Origin: JAJEBT01 sp965214975
Lineage (GTDB): Bacteria > Pseudomonadota > Alphaproteobacteria > MPNO01 > UBA830
Assembly (NCBI GenBank): GCA_965214975.1
Contig: OZ244055.1
Location: 2,294,001 to 2,358,000, forward strand
Direction of reading: 5' to 3'
Length of the DNA stretch: 64,000 nt
Positions within the stretch are counted from its first letter, which is position 1; the number at the start of each line of letters is the position of its first letter. The translations under genes were made by a program, and so were the position numbers. Shown here one piece after another: positions 34,511 to 46,165 of the stretch. The notes under the pieces are model-generated. The model saw only the letters and a program-made list of their open reading frames with translations. It had not been told where the DNA came from and did not search any database.

Positions 34511-35347
34511 TCAGCTCTCCCGCTCTTCCGACAGCTTGAAGGGCTCGAAGGTCGGCTTGTAGCTCTTCTTGTCGAGGAACTGGCTGAGTCCGGAGTTGTA
34601 GGAGTCCTCCGCGTCGCCGACCTTTATGGCCGTGCCCTTTTCCGCGAGGTAGTCGTAGGACTGCCCGAAATCCATCGACCGGACGTTGCGCACGGCCTGC
34701 TTGGTCGCCCGCAGCACGCGCGGGCTCTTGGCCATCAGCTTGTTGGCGAGCTCGGTGACCCTGGCCTCGAGCTCCGCCGCCGGAACGGCGAAGTTGACCA
34801 TGCCGATGCGCTCGGCCTCCCTGCCGTCGAACGGCTCGCCGAGACAGCAGTAGTACAGCGCGTGGCGCGGCAGCACGGCGTCGGCGACCGCCTTGCTGAC
34901 CAGCGCGCCCGGCAGGATGCCCCAGTTGACCTCGGACAGGCTGAAGGTGGCGTCCTCGGCGGCGACCGCGAAATCCGTCGCCAGAAGCTGCATGAAGGCG
35001 CCGCCGACACAGTACCCCTCGACCATGGCGATGGTCGGCTTGTCGTAGCCGTAGAGGAGCTCCCAGCGCCACCGGTTGGCGGCGCGCTGGGCCTTCTTGC
35101 GGGCCAGGGGGTTGTTCTCGTTGGCGCGGAAGAAGAGCTTGAGATCCTGCCCCGCCGAGAAGTTGCCGCCGGCGCCGGCGATCACCACCACCCTGGCCTC
35201 GGGATCGACCTCGAGCGCCGTGAGCACGGCCTCCATCTCCTCGTGGAGCCGCGGGCTCATGGCGTTGCGCTTTTCCGGCCGGTTGAGCCGGACCCAGGCG
35301 ATGCCGTCCGCCAGGGTCACGTCCACGCATTCGAGACTGTCGTGCAT
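34511..35347 (-). CDS. p-hydroxycinnamoyl-CoA (feruloyl-CoA) hydratase/lyase
   Basis: A crotonase-fold enzyme of 278 aa. It hydrates feruloyl- or coumaroyl-CoA and then splits off acetyl-CoA to give vanillin or 4-hydroxybenzaldehyde. The oxyanion region is GNFSAGQDLKLFF, followed by GYCVGGAFMQ and the diagnostic EVNWGILPG with the catalytic Glu. The C-terminal SQFLDKKSYKPTF is typical of this subgroup, not of general enoyl-CoA hydratases. The start is the ATG at 35345-35347. It lies 72 bases downstream of the CoA-ligase gene and is probably cotranscribed with it. Confidence 0.88.
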   Translation of the reverse strand: MHDSLECVDVTLADGIAWVRLNRPEKRNAMSPRLHEEMEAVLTALEVDPEARVVVIAGAGGNFSAGQDLKLFFRANENNPLARKKAQRAANRWRWELLYGYDKPTIAMVEGYCVGGAFMQLLATDFAVAAEDATFSLSEVNWGILPGALVSKAVADAVLPRHALYYCCLGEPFDGREAERIGMVNFAVPAAELEARVTELANKLMAKSPRVLRATKQAVRNVRSMDFGQSYDYLAEKGTAIKVGDAEDSYNSGLSQFLDKKSYKPTFEPFKLSEERES

Positions 35348-35419
35348 CCGCCCCTCCCCGTGTGTGTCGGTGTGTCGCCGGCCGGCGGCGGTCCCCGCCG
35401 CGTCCGCCGCCCGAGTCTG

Positions 35420-37540
35420 CTACGAACGGGCGGTCCGATGCAAGCGCCGCCGCGGCGGCCGGGAATCCCGGCGCGGGTCGAGACGGAGATCGACCGCGCG
35501 CACGCCCCCGCCCCTGGCGAGGACGACGAGGGGGTTGATCTCGATTCCGGCGAGGCCGGCGTGGAACTCCGCGTAGGTCTCGCCGAGCGCGGCGGCCGCG
35601 GCGGCGACGGCGTCGACGTCCCGTTCCGGCCGGCCGCGCACGGAGCCGAACAGCGCCCGGCAGCGCAGCTCGCCGATCATCCCGGCCGCCTCGGCGGCGT
35701 CCACGGGGAGCTGGCGGAAGACCACGTCGTCCACGGCCTCCACCAGGACGCCGCCGAGGCCGAGCCCCAGGACCGGCCCGAACTGCGGGTCGTCGTGGAC
35801 GCCGAGGACGACCTCGAGGCCGTCGGTCATCTCCTGGACCAGAAAGCCGTCGATCCGCGCGCCCGGGCGCGCGGCCTCGAGCCGGTCCGCCATCGCGCGC
35901 GCCGCCCGGCGCGCGCCGTCGCCGTCGGCGACGCCGAGAGCGACGCCGCCGACCTCTGTTTTGTGCACGGCCTGCGGCGAGACGATCTTGACGGCCACCG
36001 GGAAGCCGACCTCCGCGGCCGCCTCGCCGACGGCGTCGGCGGAGGGGGCCAGCGCCGAGCGCGGCTCCCGGAGGCCGCGCCCGGCGAGCCGGCGCGCGAC
36101 CTCGTCCGGGCCGGCGGCCGGACCGGGCCTCGGGACGAAGGGCGCCGCGCCGCGCCCGCGGGCCTCGGCGTGGCGCCACAGCGCGCGGAGCGTCTTCGCC
36201 GCCTCGGGCAGGCGCTGGAGAAACGGGATTCCCGCCGCGCGCTGGAAGGCGCGGCCGGCGTCGCCGACGTTCTGCGACATGCGGCCGTGGGCGACGACCG
36301 GCTTGTCGGTGGAGTCCAGGATCTCGCGGAAGTGCCGGGGGTCGCCTTCCGTCCCCTCGGCCAGCGGCAGCTGGCCCTGGACCGAGACCATGTCGACGTT
36401 GGGGTCGGCGGCGACGATCCGGCACACCCGCGAGAACGTCCCGTGGCGGCGCGCCAGGCCGGCGCCGGCGTCGAGCGGGTTGCTGGCGGGCATCCCGGCG
36501 TCCACGAGTTCCGCGAGTCCCGCCCGGGTCTCCGGGGAGAACTCGGGAAGCTCGAGGCCGAGACCGTCGGCGTAGTCGCCGAACAGCCCCCTGGCGCCGC
36601 CGGAGTAGCCGACCATCGCGACCCGCGGCCCCGCGGGCAGGCGCCCGCCGCAGAACGCGAGCGCGGCCTCGACCATCTCGTCGAGCGTGTCGACGCGGGC
36701 GATGCCGTGCCTGCGGCAGAACGCGTCGAACACGCGGTCGTCGCCGGCGAGCGCTCCGGTGTGGCTGAGCGCGGCCGCCCGGCCGGCGGCCGAGCGGCCG
36801 AGCTTGAGGACGATCACGGGCTTGCCGGCGTCGAGCGCGCGCCGCGCCGCCGCCGTCAGCGCGTCGGCGCGGCGCACGCCCTCGAGCATGCAGGCGACGA
36901 CGCGGGTTCCGGGGTCGTCCACGAGGAAGTCGAGGTAGTCCGCGGCGTCGAGGCCGAGCTCGTTGCCGCTGGAGACGGCGTAGGAGTAGCCGAGGCCGCG
37001 GACCGCGCCCTGCTCGAGCCAGAACTGGAAGGTTCCGCCCGACTGGAAGATCACGCCGACGGGCCCCGGGGCCAGGCCGCGGACGCGGGGCGTGGGGTAG
37101 AGCAGCAGCCGCTCTGGGAGCGAGAGCGCGCCCATGCAGTTGGGCCCGGCGACCGTCAGCCCGGTGTCCTCGCACAGCTTCCGCAGCCGGCGGGCGCGGC
37201 GCGCCCCGGCCTCGTCGCCGCCCTCGCCGAAACGGGCCGCGTAGACGAGCGCGCAGCGGAGGCCTGCCGCGGCGCCCTCGGCGAGAACCCCGGGCACGGC
37301 CTCGGCGGGGACGACGACGACCGCGAGGTCGACGCGCTCGGGCAGCGACGCGAAGTCGGGGTAGACCCTGCGGCCCCAGAGCGCGTCGCGGCGCGGGTTG
37401 ACCAGGTACACGCGCGCCGGGAAGTTCTCGTGGGCGAGGTTCTCGTACACGCCCCGGGACCATCCGCCGCCGCCCGATTCGGACGCGCCGACGATGGCGA
37501 CGGTCCGGGGCCTGAAGAGGGACTCGGCGGATCCTGGCAT
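35420..37540 (-). CDS. NDP-forming acyl-CoA synthetase (feruloyl-CoA synthetase candidate)
   Basis: A 706-aa fusion of the alpha and beta parts of ADP-forming acyl-CoA synthetases. The N-terminus has a CoA-binding Rossmann segment (RTVAIVGASESGGGG). The catalytic phospho-His is in LSHTGALAGDD at about residue 269. A C-terminal ATP-grasp domain begins near 480 (PVAVKIVSPQAVHKTEVGGV) and ends IEINPLVV. Its pairing with a hydratase/lyase matches the FerA/FerB arrangement known from sphingomonads, where FerA is of this NDP-forming class. The substrate assignment is therefore by analogy. The start is the ATG at 37538-37540. Confidence 0.88.
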   Translation of the reverse strand: MPGSAESLFRPRTVAIVGASESGGGGWSRGVYENLAHENFPARVYLVNPRRDALWGRRVYPDFASLPERVDLAVVVVPAEAVPGVLAEGAAAGLRCALVYAARFGEGGDEAGARRARRLRKLCEDTGLTVAGPNCMGALSLPERLLLYPTPRVRGLAPGPVGVIFQSGGTFQFWLEQGAVRGLGYSYAVSSGNELGLDAADYLDFLVDDPGTRVVACMLEGVRRADALTAAARRALDAGKPVIVLKLGRSAAGRAAALSHTGALAGDDRVFDAFCRRHGIARVDTLDEMVEAALAFCGGRLPAGPRVAMVGYSGGARGLFGDYADGLGLELPEFSPETRAGLAELVDAGMPASNPLDAGAGLARRHGTFSRVCRIVAADPNVDMVSVQGQLPLAEGTEGDPRHFREILDSTDKPVVAHGRMSQNVGDAGRAFQRAAGIPFLQRLPEAAKTLRALWRHAEARGRGAAPFVPRPGPAAGPDEVARRLAGRGLREPRSALAPSADAVGEAAAEVGFPVAVKIVSPQAVHKTEVGGVALGVADGDGARRAARAMADRLEAARPGARIDGFLVQEMTDGLEVVLGVHDDPQFGPVLGLGLGGVLVEAVDDVVFRQLPVDAAEAAGMIGELRCRALFGSVRGRPERDVDAVAAAAAALGETYAEFHAGLAGIEINPLVVLARGGGVRAVDLRLDPRRDSRPPRRRLHRTARS

Positions 37541-37688
37541 CGACGGTCTCCGGTCCGGCGGATCCCGCGGGGGATCCGCGGCACCCGAGTGTTTCCGCCC
37601 GCCGCGGGCCGGTCAAGCGCGCCGCGCGGGCCGTTTGCCGCGATTCGCGGGTTCGGCTAGGTTCGGGGCCTCACCGCGAAAGACCGGA

Positions 37689-39062
37689 ATGCGCGTTCCC
37701 CCCTCCAGCACGACGGGCCCCGTCCGTGGCCGGCGGCCGCCGGGCAGGGCGGCGCGGCGCGTCTCTCCGGCGGCGGCCGGAGCCCTCGCGCTCTGCGGCG
37801 TGCTGGTCGCGCTGTCGGTCGCGGCCGCCCTGCGGGACGCGCCGGCGCCTCCGGAGTCCCCCGCCGGGCCGCCGGCGTCCGCGGACGGCGGGGTTCCGCC
37901 CGCGGCGCCGGTCATTCCCGCGGCCGCCTTCGGCGATTTCCCGCCGCCGGATCCCCCGCTCGAGGTCCGCACCGTCCGCGTCCGCCGCGGGGACACCATG
38001 GCCGTCATCCTGCGCCGCGCCGGCGTCGGCGGCCGGCAGGTCCACGAGGCCTCCGAGGCGCTCGGCAGGGTTCTCGACCTGCGGCGCATCAGGCCCGGCG
38101 AGACCGTCCGCCTCGAGCGGTCCGCCGACGACGGTCTCCGGCGGATGGTCGTCGAGCGGGGACGCACCGAGTACGTGGTCGCCCGCGCGCCGGGCGGCGG
38201 GGGGTTCGAGACGCTGACCCGCGAGCGGGCCCTCGCGAGGGAGCTCCGCCACGCGCGGGGGACGATCCGCAGCAGCCTCTACGTTTCCGCGACGCGGGCG
38301 CGGGTTCCGGCCGCCGTCGTCCACGAGATGATCAGGCTGTACAGCTGGTCGGTCGATTTCCAGCGCGAGATCCGCGCGGGCGACACGTTCGAGGTCGTCT
38401 ACGAGCGTTTCCGCGACCCGGCGGGCGGCGCCGGGGAGCTCGGGAACGTCCTGTTCGCCCGGCTGGTCCTGTCCGGCGATTCCCGGCCGCTGTTCCGGTT
38501 CGAGACCGCGCCGGGGGTCGTGGACCACTTCGACGCCGAGGGGCGGAGCCTCCGCCGCGCGCTGCTGCGCACGCCGATCGACGGCGCCCGGCTGTCGTCC
38601 CGCTACGGAAAGCGCAGGCATCCGGTTCTCGGCTACAACGCGATGCACCGGGGCGTCGACTTCGCCGCGCCGCGGGGCACGCCCTTCTACGCCGCGGGCG
38701 ACGGCGTCGTCACCCATCGCGGCCGCAACGGCGCCTACGGCAACTACATCCGCATCCGCCACAACGGCGTCTACTCGACGGCCTACGCCCATCTCAGCAG
38801 GTACCGGCGCGGCGTCGTCAAGGGCTCCCGCGTCCGCCAGGGCCAGGTCATCGGCTACGTCGGCAGCACCGGACGCTCCACCGGCCCCCATCTGCACTAC
38901 GAGATCCTGGTCGACGGCCGGCGGGTCAACCCGATGTCGCTCGAGATGCCGCCGGGGGTCTCTCTCGAGGGGGAGGCGCTGGCGCGGTTCGGGACCGCGC
39001 GCGACCTCGTCCTGAGCGAGGCGGCGCGGCTCGGGACGTTCGCGGCCGCCGGCCGGGAGTGA
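37689..39062 (+). CDS. M23-family peptidoglycan endopeptidase
   Basis: A periplasmic or membrane-anchored metallopeptidase, 457 aa, that cuts peptidoglycan cross-bridges. A basic N-terminus is followed by one hydrophobic helix (AGALALCGVLVALSVAAAL). A LysM/OapA-like region (VRRGDTMAVILRRAG) follows at about residues 98-112. The C-terminal LytM domain has Zn ligands in YNAMHRGVDFAAPRGTPFYA and GPHLHYEILVDG. Either catalytic activity or a role as a divisome activator is possible, but all His/Asp ligands look intact. The ATG at 37689 is the first plausible start, and it converges on clpB with a 6-base gap. Confidence 0.92.
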   Translation: MRVPPSSTTGPVRGRRPPGRAARRVSPAAAGALALCGVLVALSVAAALRDAPAPPESPAGPPASADGGVPPAAPVIPAAAFGDFPPPDPPLEVRTVRVRRGDTMAVILRRAGVGGRQVHEASEALGRVLDLRRIRPGETVRLERSADDGLRRMVVERGRTEYVVARAPGGGGFETLTRERALARELRHARGTIRSSLYVSATRARVPAAVVHEMIRLYSWSVDFQREIRAGDTFEVVYERFRDPAGGAGELGNVLFARLVLSGDSRPLFRFETAPGVVDHFDAEGRSLRRALLRTPIDGARLSSRYGKRRHPVLGYNAMHRGVDFAAPRGTPFYAAGDGVVTHRGRNGAYGNYIRIRHNGVYSTAYAHLSRYRRGVVKGSRVRQGQVIGYVGSTGRSTGPHLHYEILVDGRRVNPMSLEMPPGVSLEGEALARFGTARDLVLSEAARLGTFAAAGRE

Positions 39063-39068
39063 TCCGGC

Positions 39069-41657
<2,589 letters not shown>

Positions 41658-41771
41658 GGTCTGCCGCTCCGCCGTCGAACCCGGCCGCGGCGCACGCCGG
41701 CTCGCCGGGCGCCGCCTGCGTCAGATATGGGAGCGGATGTTCCGATTGCAAGGCGCGGGGCGCGCCTTGCG

Positions 41772-42224
41772 TCAGGCGGTGGCCGCGCTCTCGTCCTCCT
41801 CCTGCCCGGAGGCGGCGGCGCTGCCGTCGACCACGAAAACCGCCGGCTGGGGCTCACGCGCCGGGTCGCGGGGCGGGGGCGCCCCGTCCGGTCCGCGCCG
41901 TTCGCCGCCGGCGGACATGTCCGGCTGCTCGTTCTGCCCCGGCGCCCGGGCGTTGCGCCCCTTGGCGGGGATGCCGGCGGCGGCGGCGCCGAGAATCCGG
42001 TAGTAGTGCTCGGCGTGCTGGTAGTAGCTTTCCGCGGCGATGCGGTCGCCGGACGACGAGGCGTCGCGGGCGAGCGCCAGGTACTTGTCGACGACCTGCT
42101 GCGCGTTGCCGCGGACCTTCACGTCCGGACCGTTGCTGTCGAAGGACTGGTTGCGGGGATTCGCCGGCCTGCGGCCGTTGTTTCTGCCCCTCATGCGCCT
42201 GGGGTTGTAGGAGCCCTGTTTCAT
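41772..42224 (-). CDS. DUF4167 protein
   Basis: A 150-aa protein with the alphaproteobacterial DUF4167 signature. It opens with a basic, Arg/Asn-rich RMRGRNNGRRPANPRNQSFD, then SNGPDVKVRGNAQQVVDKY and a helical hairpin ending SYYQHAEHYYRIL. The C-terminal half is Pro/Glu/Ala-rich and probably disordered. Function is unknown, and the basic start suggests nucleic-acid binding. In many alphaproteobacteria it sits near prfA/prmC or clpB, and here it lies just upstream of clpB on the same strand. It is a useful taxonomic marker. Confidence 0.92.
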   Translation of the reverse strand: MKQGSYNPRRMRGRNNGRRPANPRNQSFDSNGPDVKVRGNAQQVVDKYLALARDASSSGDRIAAESYYQHAEHYYRILGAAAAGIPAKGRNARAPGQNEQPDMSAGGERRGPDGAPPPRDPAREPQPAVFVVDGSAAASGQEEDESAATA

Positions 42225-43275
42225 GGTTCTTCCCGTGTCGTTGCGTCGGTCTCGGTTGCTGTTTCCGGCGGCCCGTCCGCGCGATCCGCGAAACCGCCCG
42301 CAGGCCCGCCCCGCCGTTGCCGGGCGGCGGCCGCTCGTCCTGAATCCCCTGTTCGCGTGGCGGAACGACTACCAGCGTTTCTTCCGCCGGTCCAGCCCGG
42401 CGCAACCTCCCGGCCCGGGCGCGCGGTTCCGGATCCTCGCCGGAAGGCGGCGGCGCGGCATCCCCGTTTCCGGCAAAGCCGGGGCCGGGTCGGAAGCCGG
42501 TGCCGACGGCATTCGCCGCCACGACCGTCGCAAGGATAGGCGAAACCGCTTCCGGAAGCAACCGCGGCGGGATCCGGCGACACGGGCCCGTCCCGCGCTC
42601 CCCGATCGCGGACGGTCCGGGCCGCGTTCGGGTGTTGCGCCGCGCGCCGGTGCGCTCGCGGGCGACCCGGAAGGTCCGCGCGGCACGGGGCGGTCCATCG
42701 GGCACGGATGCGGGGCCGCGACGCGACGTTGCCCGATGCGCACGGGATGTCGTGCACCCGCGGGACCGCTTCCGGAGAGGACTGCCGCCTCGGTTTCGCG
42801 GGACGCCTCGTGCGTCTCGAGACGGAGGCGGGGTCTCTGCCACGTTTCGGGGACGCGACGCTGGCGGCGGCGGAGGTCGGCCTGTCCCTGGCGCTCGGGA
42901 GCGGAGGACGTTGACCGCGGGGCTGGGGCCGGAGCGGACGTTGACGCCGGCCACGGGCAGGCTGCGCCTGCCGAGCACGATCGACGAGAGCGGCTGCGTC
43001 GGCTTCGAGGAAATCGCGGTCGGCGGCTCCGATTTCCCGAGCCTGGACCGCGGAACCCCGGGTCTGCGCCACACCCCGGCCGACGACGCGTCGCTCGGCG
43101 CCGGCCTGGCCGTGGCGCGGGACGGTTTCGGCGACAACCGGGCGGTCGTCGGCCTGCGGGCCGGTTTCGCGTTCCAGGAAACCGCGCCTCCGATAACCAG
43201 CCGGCGCCGGCCCGCATCACCCGGTCCGCCGCCTCCCGACGCTCGGCGAAACCGGACCCGGGCAGTTGCGTTACG
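42225..43275. other. 1.05-kb gap without recognisable gene
   Basis: Open frames on both strands are Arg/Pro/Gly-rich shadows. The most protein-like stretch is on the plus strand near 42910-43190 (TLTPATGRLRLPSTIDESG, then DGFGDNRAVVGLRAGFAF), which has no start or recognisable domain and may be gene debris. A partial copy of the dispersed repeat lies at 42597-42650. Confidence 0.45.
42597..42650 (+). repeat. dispersed intergenic repeat, partial copy C
   Basis: GATCGCGGACGGTCCGGGCC then GCGTTCGGGTG parallels GATTGCGGACGGTCCGGACC then GTGTTCGGGCG in copy A (841-1006). Similarity fades after about 55 bases. Confidence 0.5.
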
Positions 43276-43977
43276 TCACGATTCAGGCACCGGACCCGGA
43301 GCGCGGGCGATTTCGCACGGGCGCCAGTTCCTGGTCCAGTGCTCGTCCGACTGCACATGGTGAGGGCGAACGCTCTTGCAGACAGCGTTCCGGAATGCGG
43401 AGGCGGGAAATCCGTCGGCCAGTCTCAACACCACGCCTTCCCGCTCGCCTCCCAGTGCCGAGGGTTCACCATGGGCGCGCTCCACGAATGCGCGTATCTC
43501 CGCAACCGAGTGGAAACGTCCCCGGAAAAGGATTGGAACCGCCGGAATTCCGCGTCGCTCCGCGTAGGCTTCCAGCTCGGCAAGCGGCGCGAACGCGCCG
43601 CTCCCGTCCCGGAGGGCGAACGCATGGAAAGTCCGATCCTCCGGCACGGGTCCGTAGGCGATGCTGTGCACGCCGTAAATGTCCTCGCCGTAGAGATAGA
43701 CGTCGGGCTCGGTGACCTTCCATGCGTGGTGCTTTTTCACCATCGCCATCCATTTCGCTTCGCTCGGCCTTGCGGCCCCTCGCACGTAGACTTCACCGGC
43801 ATGGAGAAGCGTGTTGCTGCCGTCCAGTTTTTCCGTGACGGCGACAACCGTGTCCACGAAGTGCTGCGGACTCGGGTGCACGCCGTCTTCCCGACCCATG
43901 GACGGGGAGTAGGGCCAATACGGAGTCTTGGGGTACTTCGAGTTCCAGGTTCCGGGGTGCCCTGTCATATCCCTCAC
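43276..43977 (-). CDS. RNA ligase-family protein (nucleotidyltransferase)
   Basis: A 233-aa protein of the covalent nucleotidyltransferase superfamily, most like small RNA ligases. Motif I is EKLDGSNT, with the predicted adenylylated Lys50. YLYGEDIYGVHSI fits motif III/IIIa, REGVVLRLADGF motif IV, and AVCKSVRPH motif V. An N-terminal KYPKTPYWPYSPS is common in this group. It probably seals RNA nicks or caps intermediates using ATP, and the biological role is unknown. There is no Pnkp, Hen1 or RtcB-type partner in the window. It stands alone between two gene-poor repeat-containing gaps, which suggests acquisition. A start three codons in (MTGHPG) is also possible. Confidence 0.82.
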   Translation of the reverse strand: MRDMTGHPGTWNSKYPKTPYWPYSPSMGREDGVHPSPQHFVDTVVAVTEKLDGSNTLLHAGEVYVRGAARPSEAKWMAMVKKHHAWKVTEPDVYLYGEDIYGVHSIAYGPVPEDRTFHAFALRDGSGAFAPLAELEAYAERRGIPAVPILFRGRFHSVAEIRAFVERAHGEPSALGGEREGVVLRLADGFPASAFRNAVCKSVRPHHVQSDEHWTRNWRPCEIARAPGPVPES

Positions 43978-44612
43978 CCCTGCTGGACTCTGCTACGGCA
44001 AGTGTTGCGGACAGGGATCTTTCACGACCACCCCCAACTCCTTGTCAACCCCTCGTGCTTTTTCCGGTCGCTGTCAACGGCGTTGACGACGGCGGCACTT
44101 GCAACCGCGGCAACCTGCGGTTCGACGGGCCGAGACCGTTGTCGGGCGGTTCCATGAATTCCCGGCGCGGCGCGCGGCCGCCTCGCCGCCGATCCGACGG
44201 CCTCGACCTCCGGCGCCTCCCACCCGAACCGAAAGCCGCGAACCGGACTGTCGCGCACCAGCCGCAACGCCCGGAACCGCCCGAACCGTCCGCAATCGGG
44301 GCACGCGGGACGGGTCTGTCCGTGCCTGACGGGCGCTTCCCGGCGATCCCGGGCCCGTTGCCCGGCGCCGCAATTTCTGCGGCGCAGGCTCCCGGGTCCG
44401 GCGGTTCTCAGGGGCCGGGGTGCGGGCCGCCACCGGCGCGGCCGCGGGGACGGGGCGAGCGGGGAGGGGGTATCCGGCCGTCGGGAGTCGACATCCGCCC
44501 GAGACGGCGGAAAGGCCCCGCGCTTCCCGGCGCCCGCTTCCGCTGTACTTTCGCCCGCACGGCGGTAGTCTGTGCCGCGAAGAAACGGATTTCGCAGCAG
44601 GGGAGTCGGATC
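43978..44612. other. 635-base gap with dispersed repeat before TRAP operon
   Basis: No gene is supported. Copy B of the dispersed repeat occupies 44170-44311. The remainder upstream of 44613 should contain the TRAP operon promoter. Confidence 0.55.
44170..44311 (+). repeat. dispersed intergenic repeat, copy B
   Basis: It matches the reverse complement of 841-1006 over its whole length with small insertions and deletions. The blocks GCGGCCGCCTCGCCGCC, CGAACCGAAAGCCGCGAACC, GAACCGCCCGAAC and CCGTCCGCAATCGGGG are in the same order. Confidence 0.7.
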
Positions 44613-45590
44613 ATGAGAAAGATGTCGGGAGCGGTTGCCGCCGTCGCCGCCGTCGCCGCCGTGGCGGTGCCCGCGGCCGCGAAGGAGGTCACGATCACCA
44701 GCGCGAGCTGCTTTCCCATCGGCAGCCCGCCGTCTCGGGTCTACGAGAGTCTGGTCAAGGATCTGAACGCGCGCGGAGGCGGCGTGCTGAAGATCGACAT
44801 GAAAGGCGGCGCGCCGGCCATCGGCAGCCCCTTCACGCTGACGCAGAAGATGTCGCGCGGCGCCTACGACATGGTCGGCTGCACCGAAGCGTATTTCGGG
44901 AACGTGCTGCCGGAGGCTCCGGTGTTCCGGTTCTCGGAATACACCTACGCCGAGCTGCGCAGGAACGGGGGGCTGGACTACGCGACGAGGCTGCTTGCGG
45001 ACAAGAACATCCACTACGTGGCGCGGCACGACGACAACGGGCCGTTTCACCTGTGGATGAACAAGCGGGTGACCAAGCCGGATCTGACCGGGCTTCACAT
45101 CCGGGTGTCCCCGGTCTACACGGCGTTCATCAAGGCCCTCGGGGGAACGACCCAGACCTCCAACATCGCGCAGGTCTACACCTACATGGAGAACGGCACG
45201 GTCCAGGGGTTCGGCTGGCCGTCCCTCGGATGGGTGCCGACCTGGGCCGAGGTCACCAAGTACCGGCTCGATCCGGGGTTCTACAGCTCGTCCCTGCACA
45301 CGCTGGTGAATCTCCGGAAGTGGAAGGCGCTGCCCCAGCCCGCCAGGGATCTGATCACCAAGGTCGGTCTCGAGTACGAGGGGAAGTCGGAGCCCATGAA
45401 TCCGGCGTTCGGCAAGAAACTCGAGAAGATCGACAAGTGGTACGCCGAAAAGGGCATCGAGATTCTCTCCTTCGCCGGCGCCGACCGGGAGAAATGGCTG
45501 AAGACCGCCTTCGACGCCGGCTGGAAGGAAGTGCTCGACCGCAGCCCCGAGCACGGGCCGAAGCTCAAGAGCCTCTTCACGAGGCAGTAG
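44613..45590 (+). CDS. TRAP transporter solute-binding protein (DctP family)
   Basis: The periplasmic binding protein of a tripartite ATP-independent transporter, 325 aa. An Ala/Val-rich signal peptide (MSGAVAAVAAVAAVAVPAAA) precedes the mature KEVTITSASC. Family features are SRGAYDMVGCTEAYFG, the central DLTGLHIRVSPVYTAFIKALGG (compare the Arg that clamps the ligand carboxylate), and AQVYTYMENGTVQG. The ATG at 44613 is placed by the signal peptide, with CAGGGGAGTC upstream. It is followed by the DctQ and DctM homologues. The ligand is unknown, but TRAP systems mostly import organic acids. Confidence 0.92.
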   Translation: MRKMSGAVAAVAAVAAVAVPAAAKEVTITSASCFPIGSPPSRVYESLVKDLNARGGGVLKIDMKGGAPAIGSPFTLTQKMSRGAYDMVGCTEAYFGNVLPEAPVFRFSEYTYAELRRNGGLDYATRLLADKNIHYVARHDDNGPFHLWMNKRVTKPDLTGLHIRVSPVYTAFIKALGGTTQTSNIAQVYTYMENGTVQGFGWPSLGWVPTWAEVTKYRLDPGFYSSSLHTLVNLRKWKALPQPARDLITKVGLEYEGKSEPMNPAFGKKLEKIDKWYAEKGIEILSFAGADREKWLKTAFDAGWKEVLDRSPEHGPKLKSLFTRQ

Positions 45591-45618
45591 GGGCGTTCCG
45601 CGAGGACGGGCGCGGCGG

Positions 45619-46164
45619 GTGCCGCCGCGCCCGGACGCCGTGATGCGGAGCGCGGCCGATCGCCTCGATGCCGCGCTGGGCCGGTTCTACCGGCTGGTCG
45701 CGGGGACCGTCGCCGTGTCGATCGGGCTGTTCGCGGTGTTCATCCCGCTCAATCTGCTGCTCATCCGGCTCGGGTTCGGCGGCTGGTGGTGGCTGTACGA
45801 GGGCGTCGAGTACGCTCTCTACGCCGGCATCTTTCTGGGGGCCCCGTGGGTTCTGCGTCTCGGGGCCCACATCCGCGTGGACATCTTCGTCGACAGCCTT
45901 CCGGAGGCGGCCGCGGGGGTTCTGGACCGGCTCCTGAACCTGGCGGGAGCGGCGCTGTGCCTGTTGCTGTGCGTGTACGGGACGCGGTCGGCGATCGCCG
46001 AGTTCGCCGACAACATCCTGCCGGACAAGGATCTGCGGATTCCGACCGGGTACCTGATGGTCCTGTTCGCCTTCGCGTTCCTGATGCTCGCGGTCGAGTT
46101 CCTGCTGCGCATGCGGCGCGCGCAGGCGGAGGAGCCGGCGCCGGACGCGCGGGCGGGGCTCTGA
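45619..46164 (+). CDS. TRAP transporter small permease (DctQ family)
   Basis: A small integral membrane subunit, about 181 aa, with four predicted transmembrane helices. The first is at VAGTVAVSIGLFAVFIPL, and later ones include LLNLAGAALCLLLCVYG and LMVLFAFAFLMLAVEFLL. GTG at 45619 is used with GAGGA 12 bases upstream. The ATG at 45643 (MRSAADRLDAALGRF) is an equally reasonable start and would match family length better. The stop lies one base before the large permease start at 46166. Confidence 0.85.
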   Translation: MPPRPDAVMRSAADRLDAALGRFYRLVAGTVAVSIGLFAVFIPLNLLLIRLGFGGWWWLYEGVEYALYAGIFLGAPWVLRLGAHIRVDIFVDSLPEAAAGVLDRLLNLAGAALCLLLCVYGTRSAIAEFADNILPDKDLRIPTGYLMVLFAFAFLMLAVEFLLRMRRAQAEEPAPDARAGL

Positions 46165-46165
46165 C

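Noticed and set aside
34128..37616. A 1162-codon minus-strand frame overlapping the hydratase/lyase and CoA-synthetase genes
   Set aside because: It is a shifted frame of real genes on the same strand. Its sequence is Arg/Gly/Ala-rich without domains.
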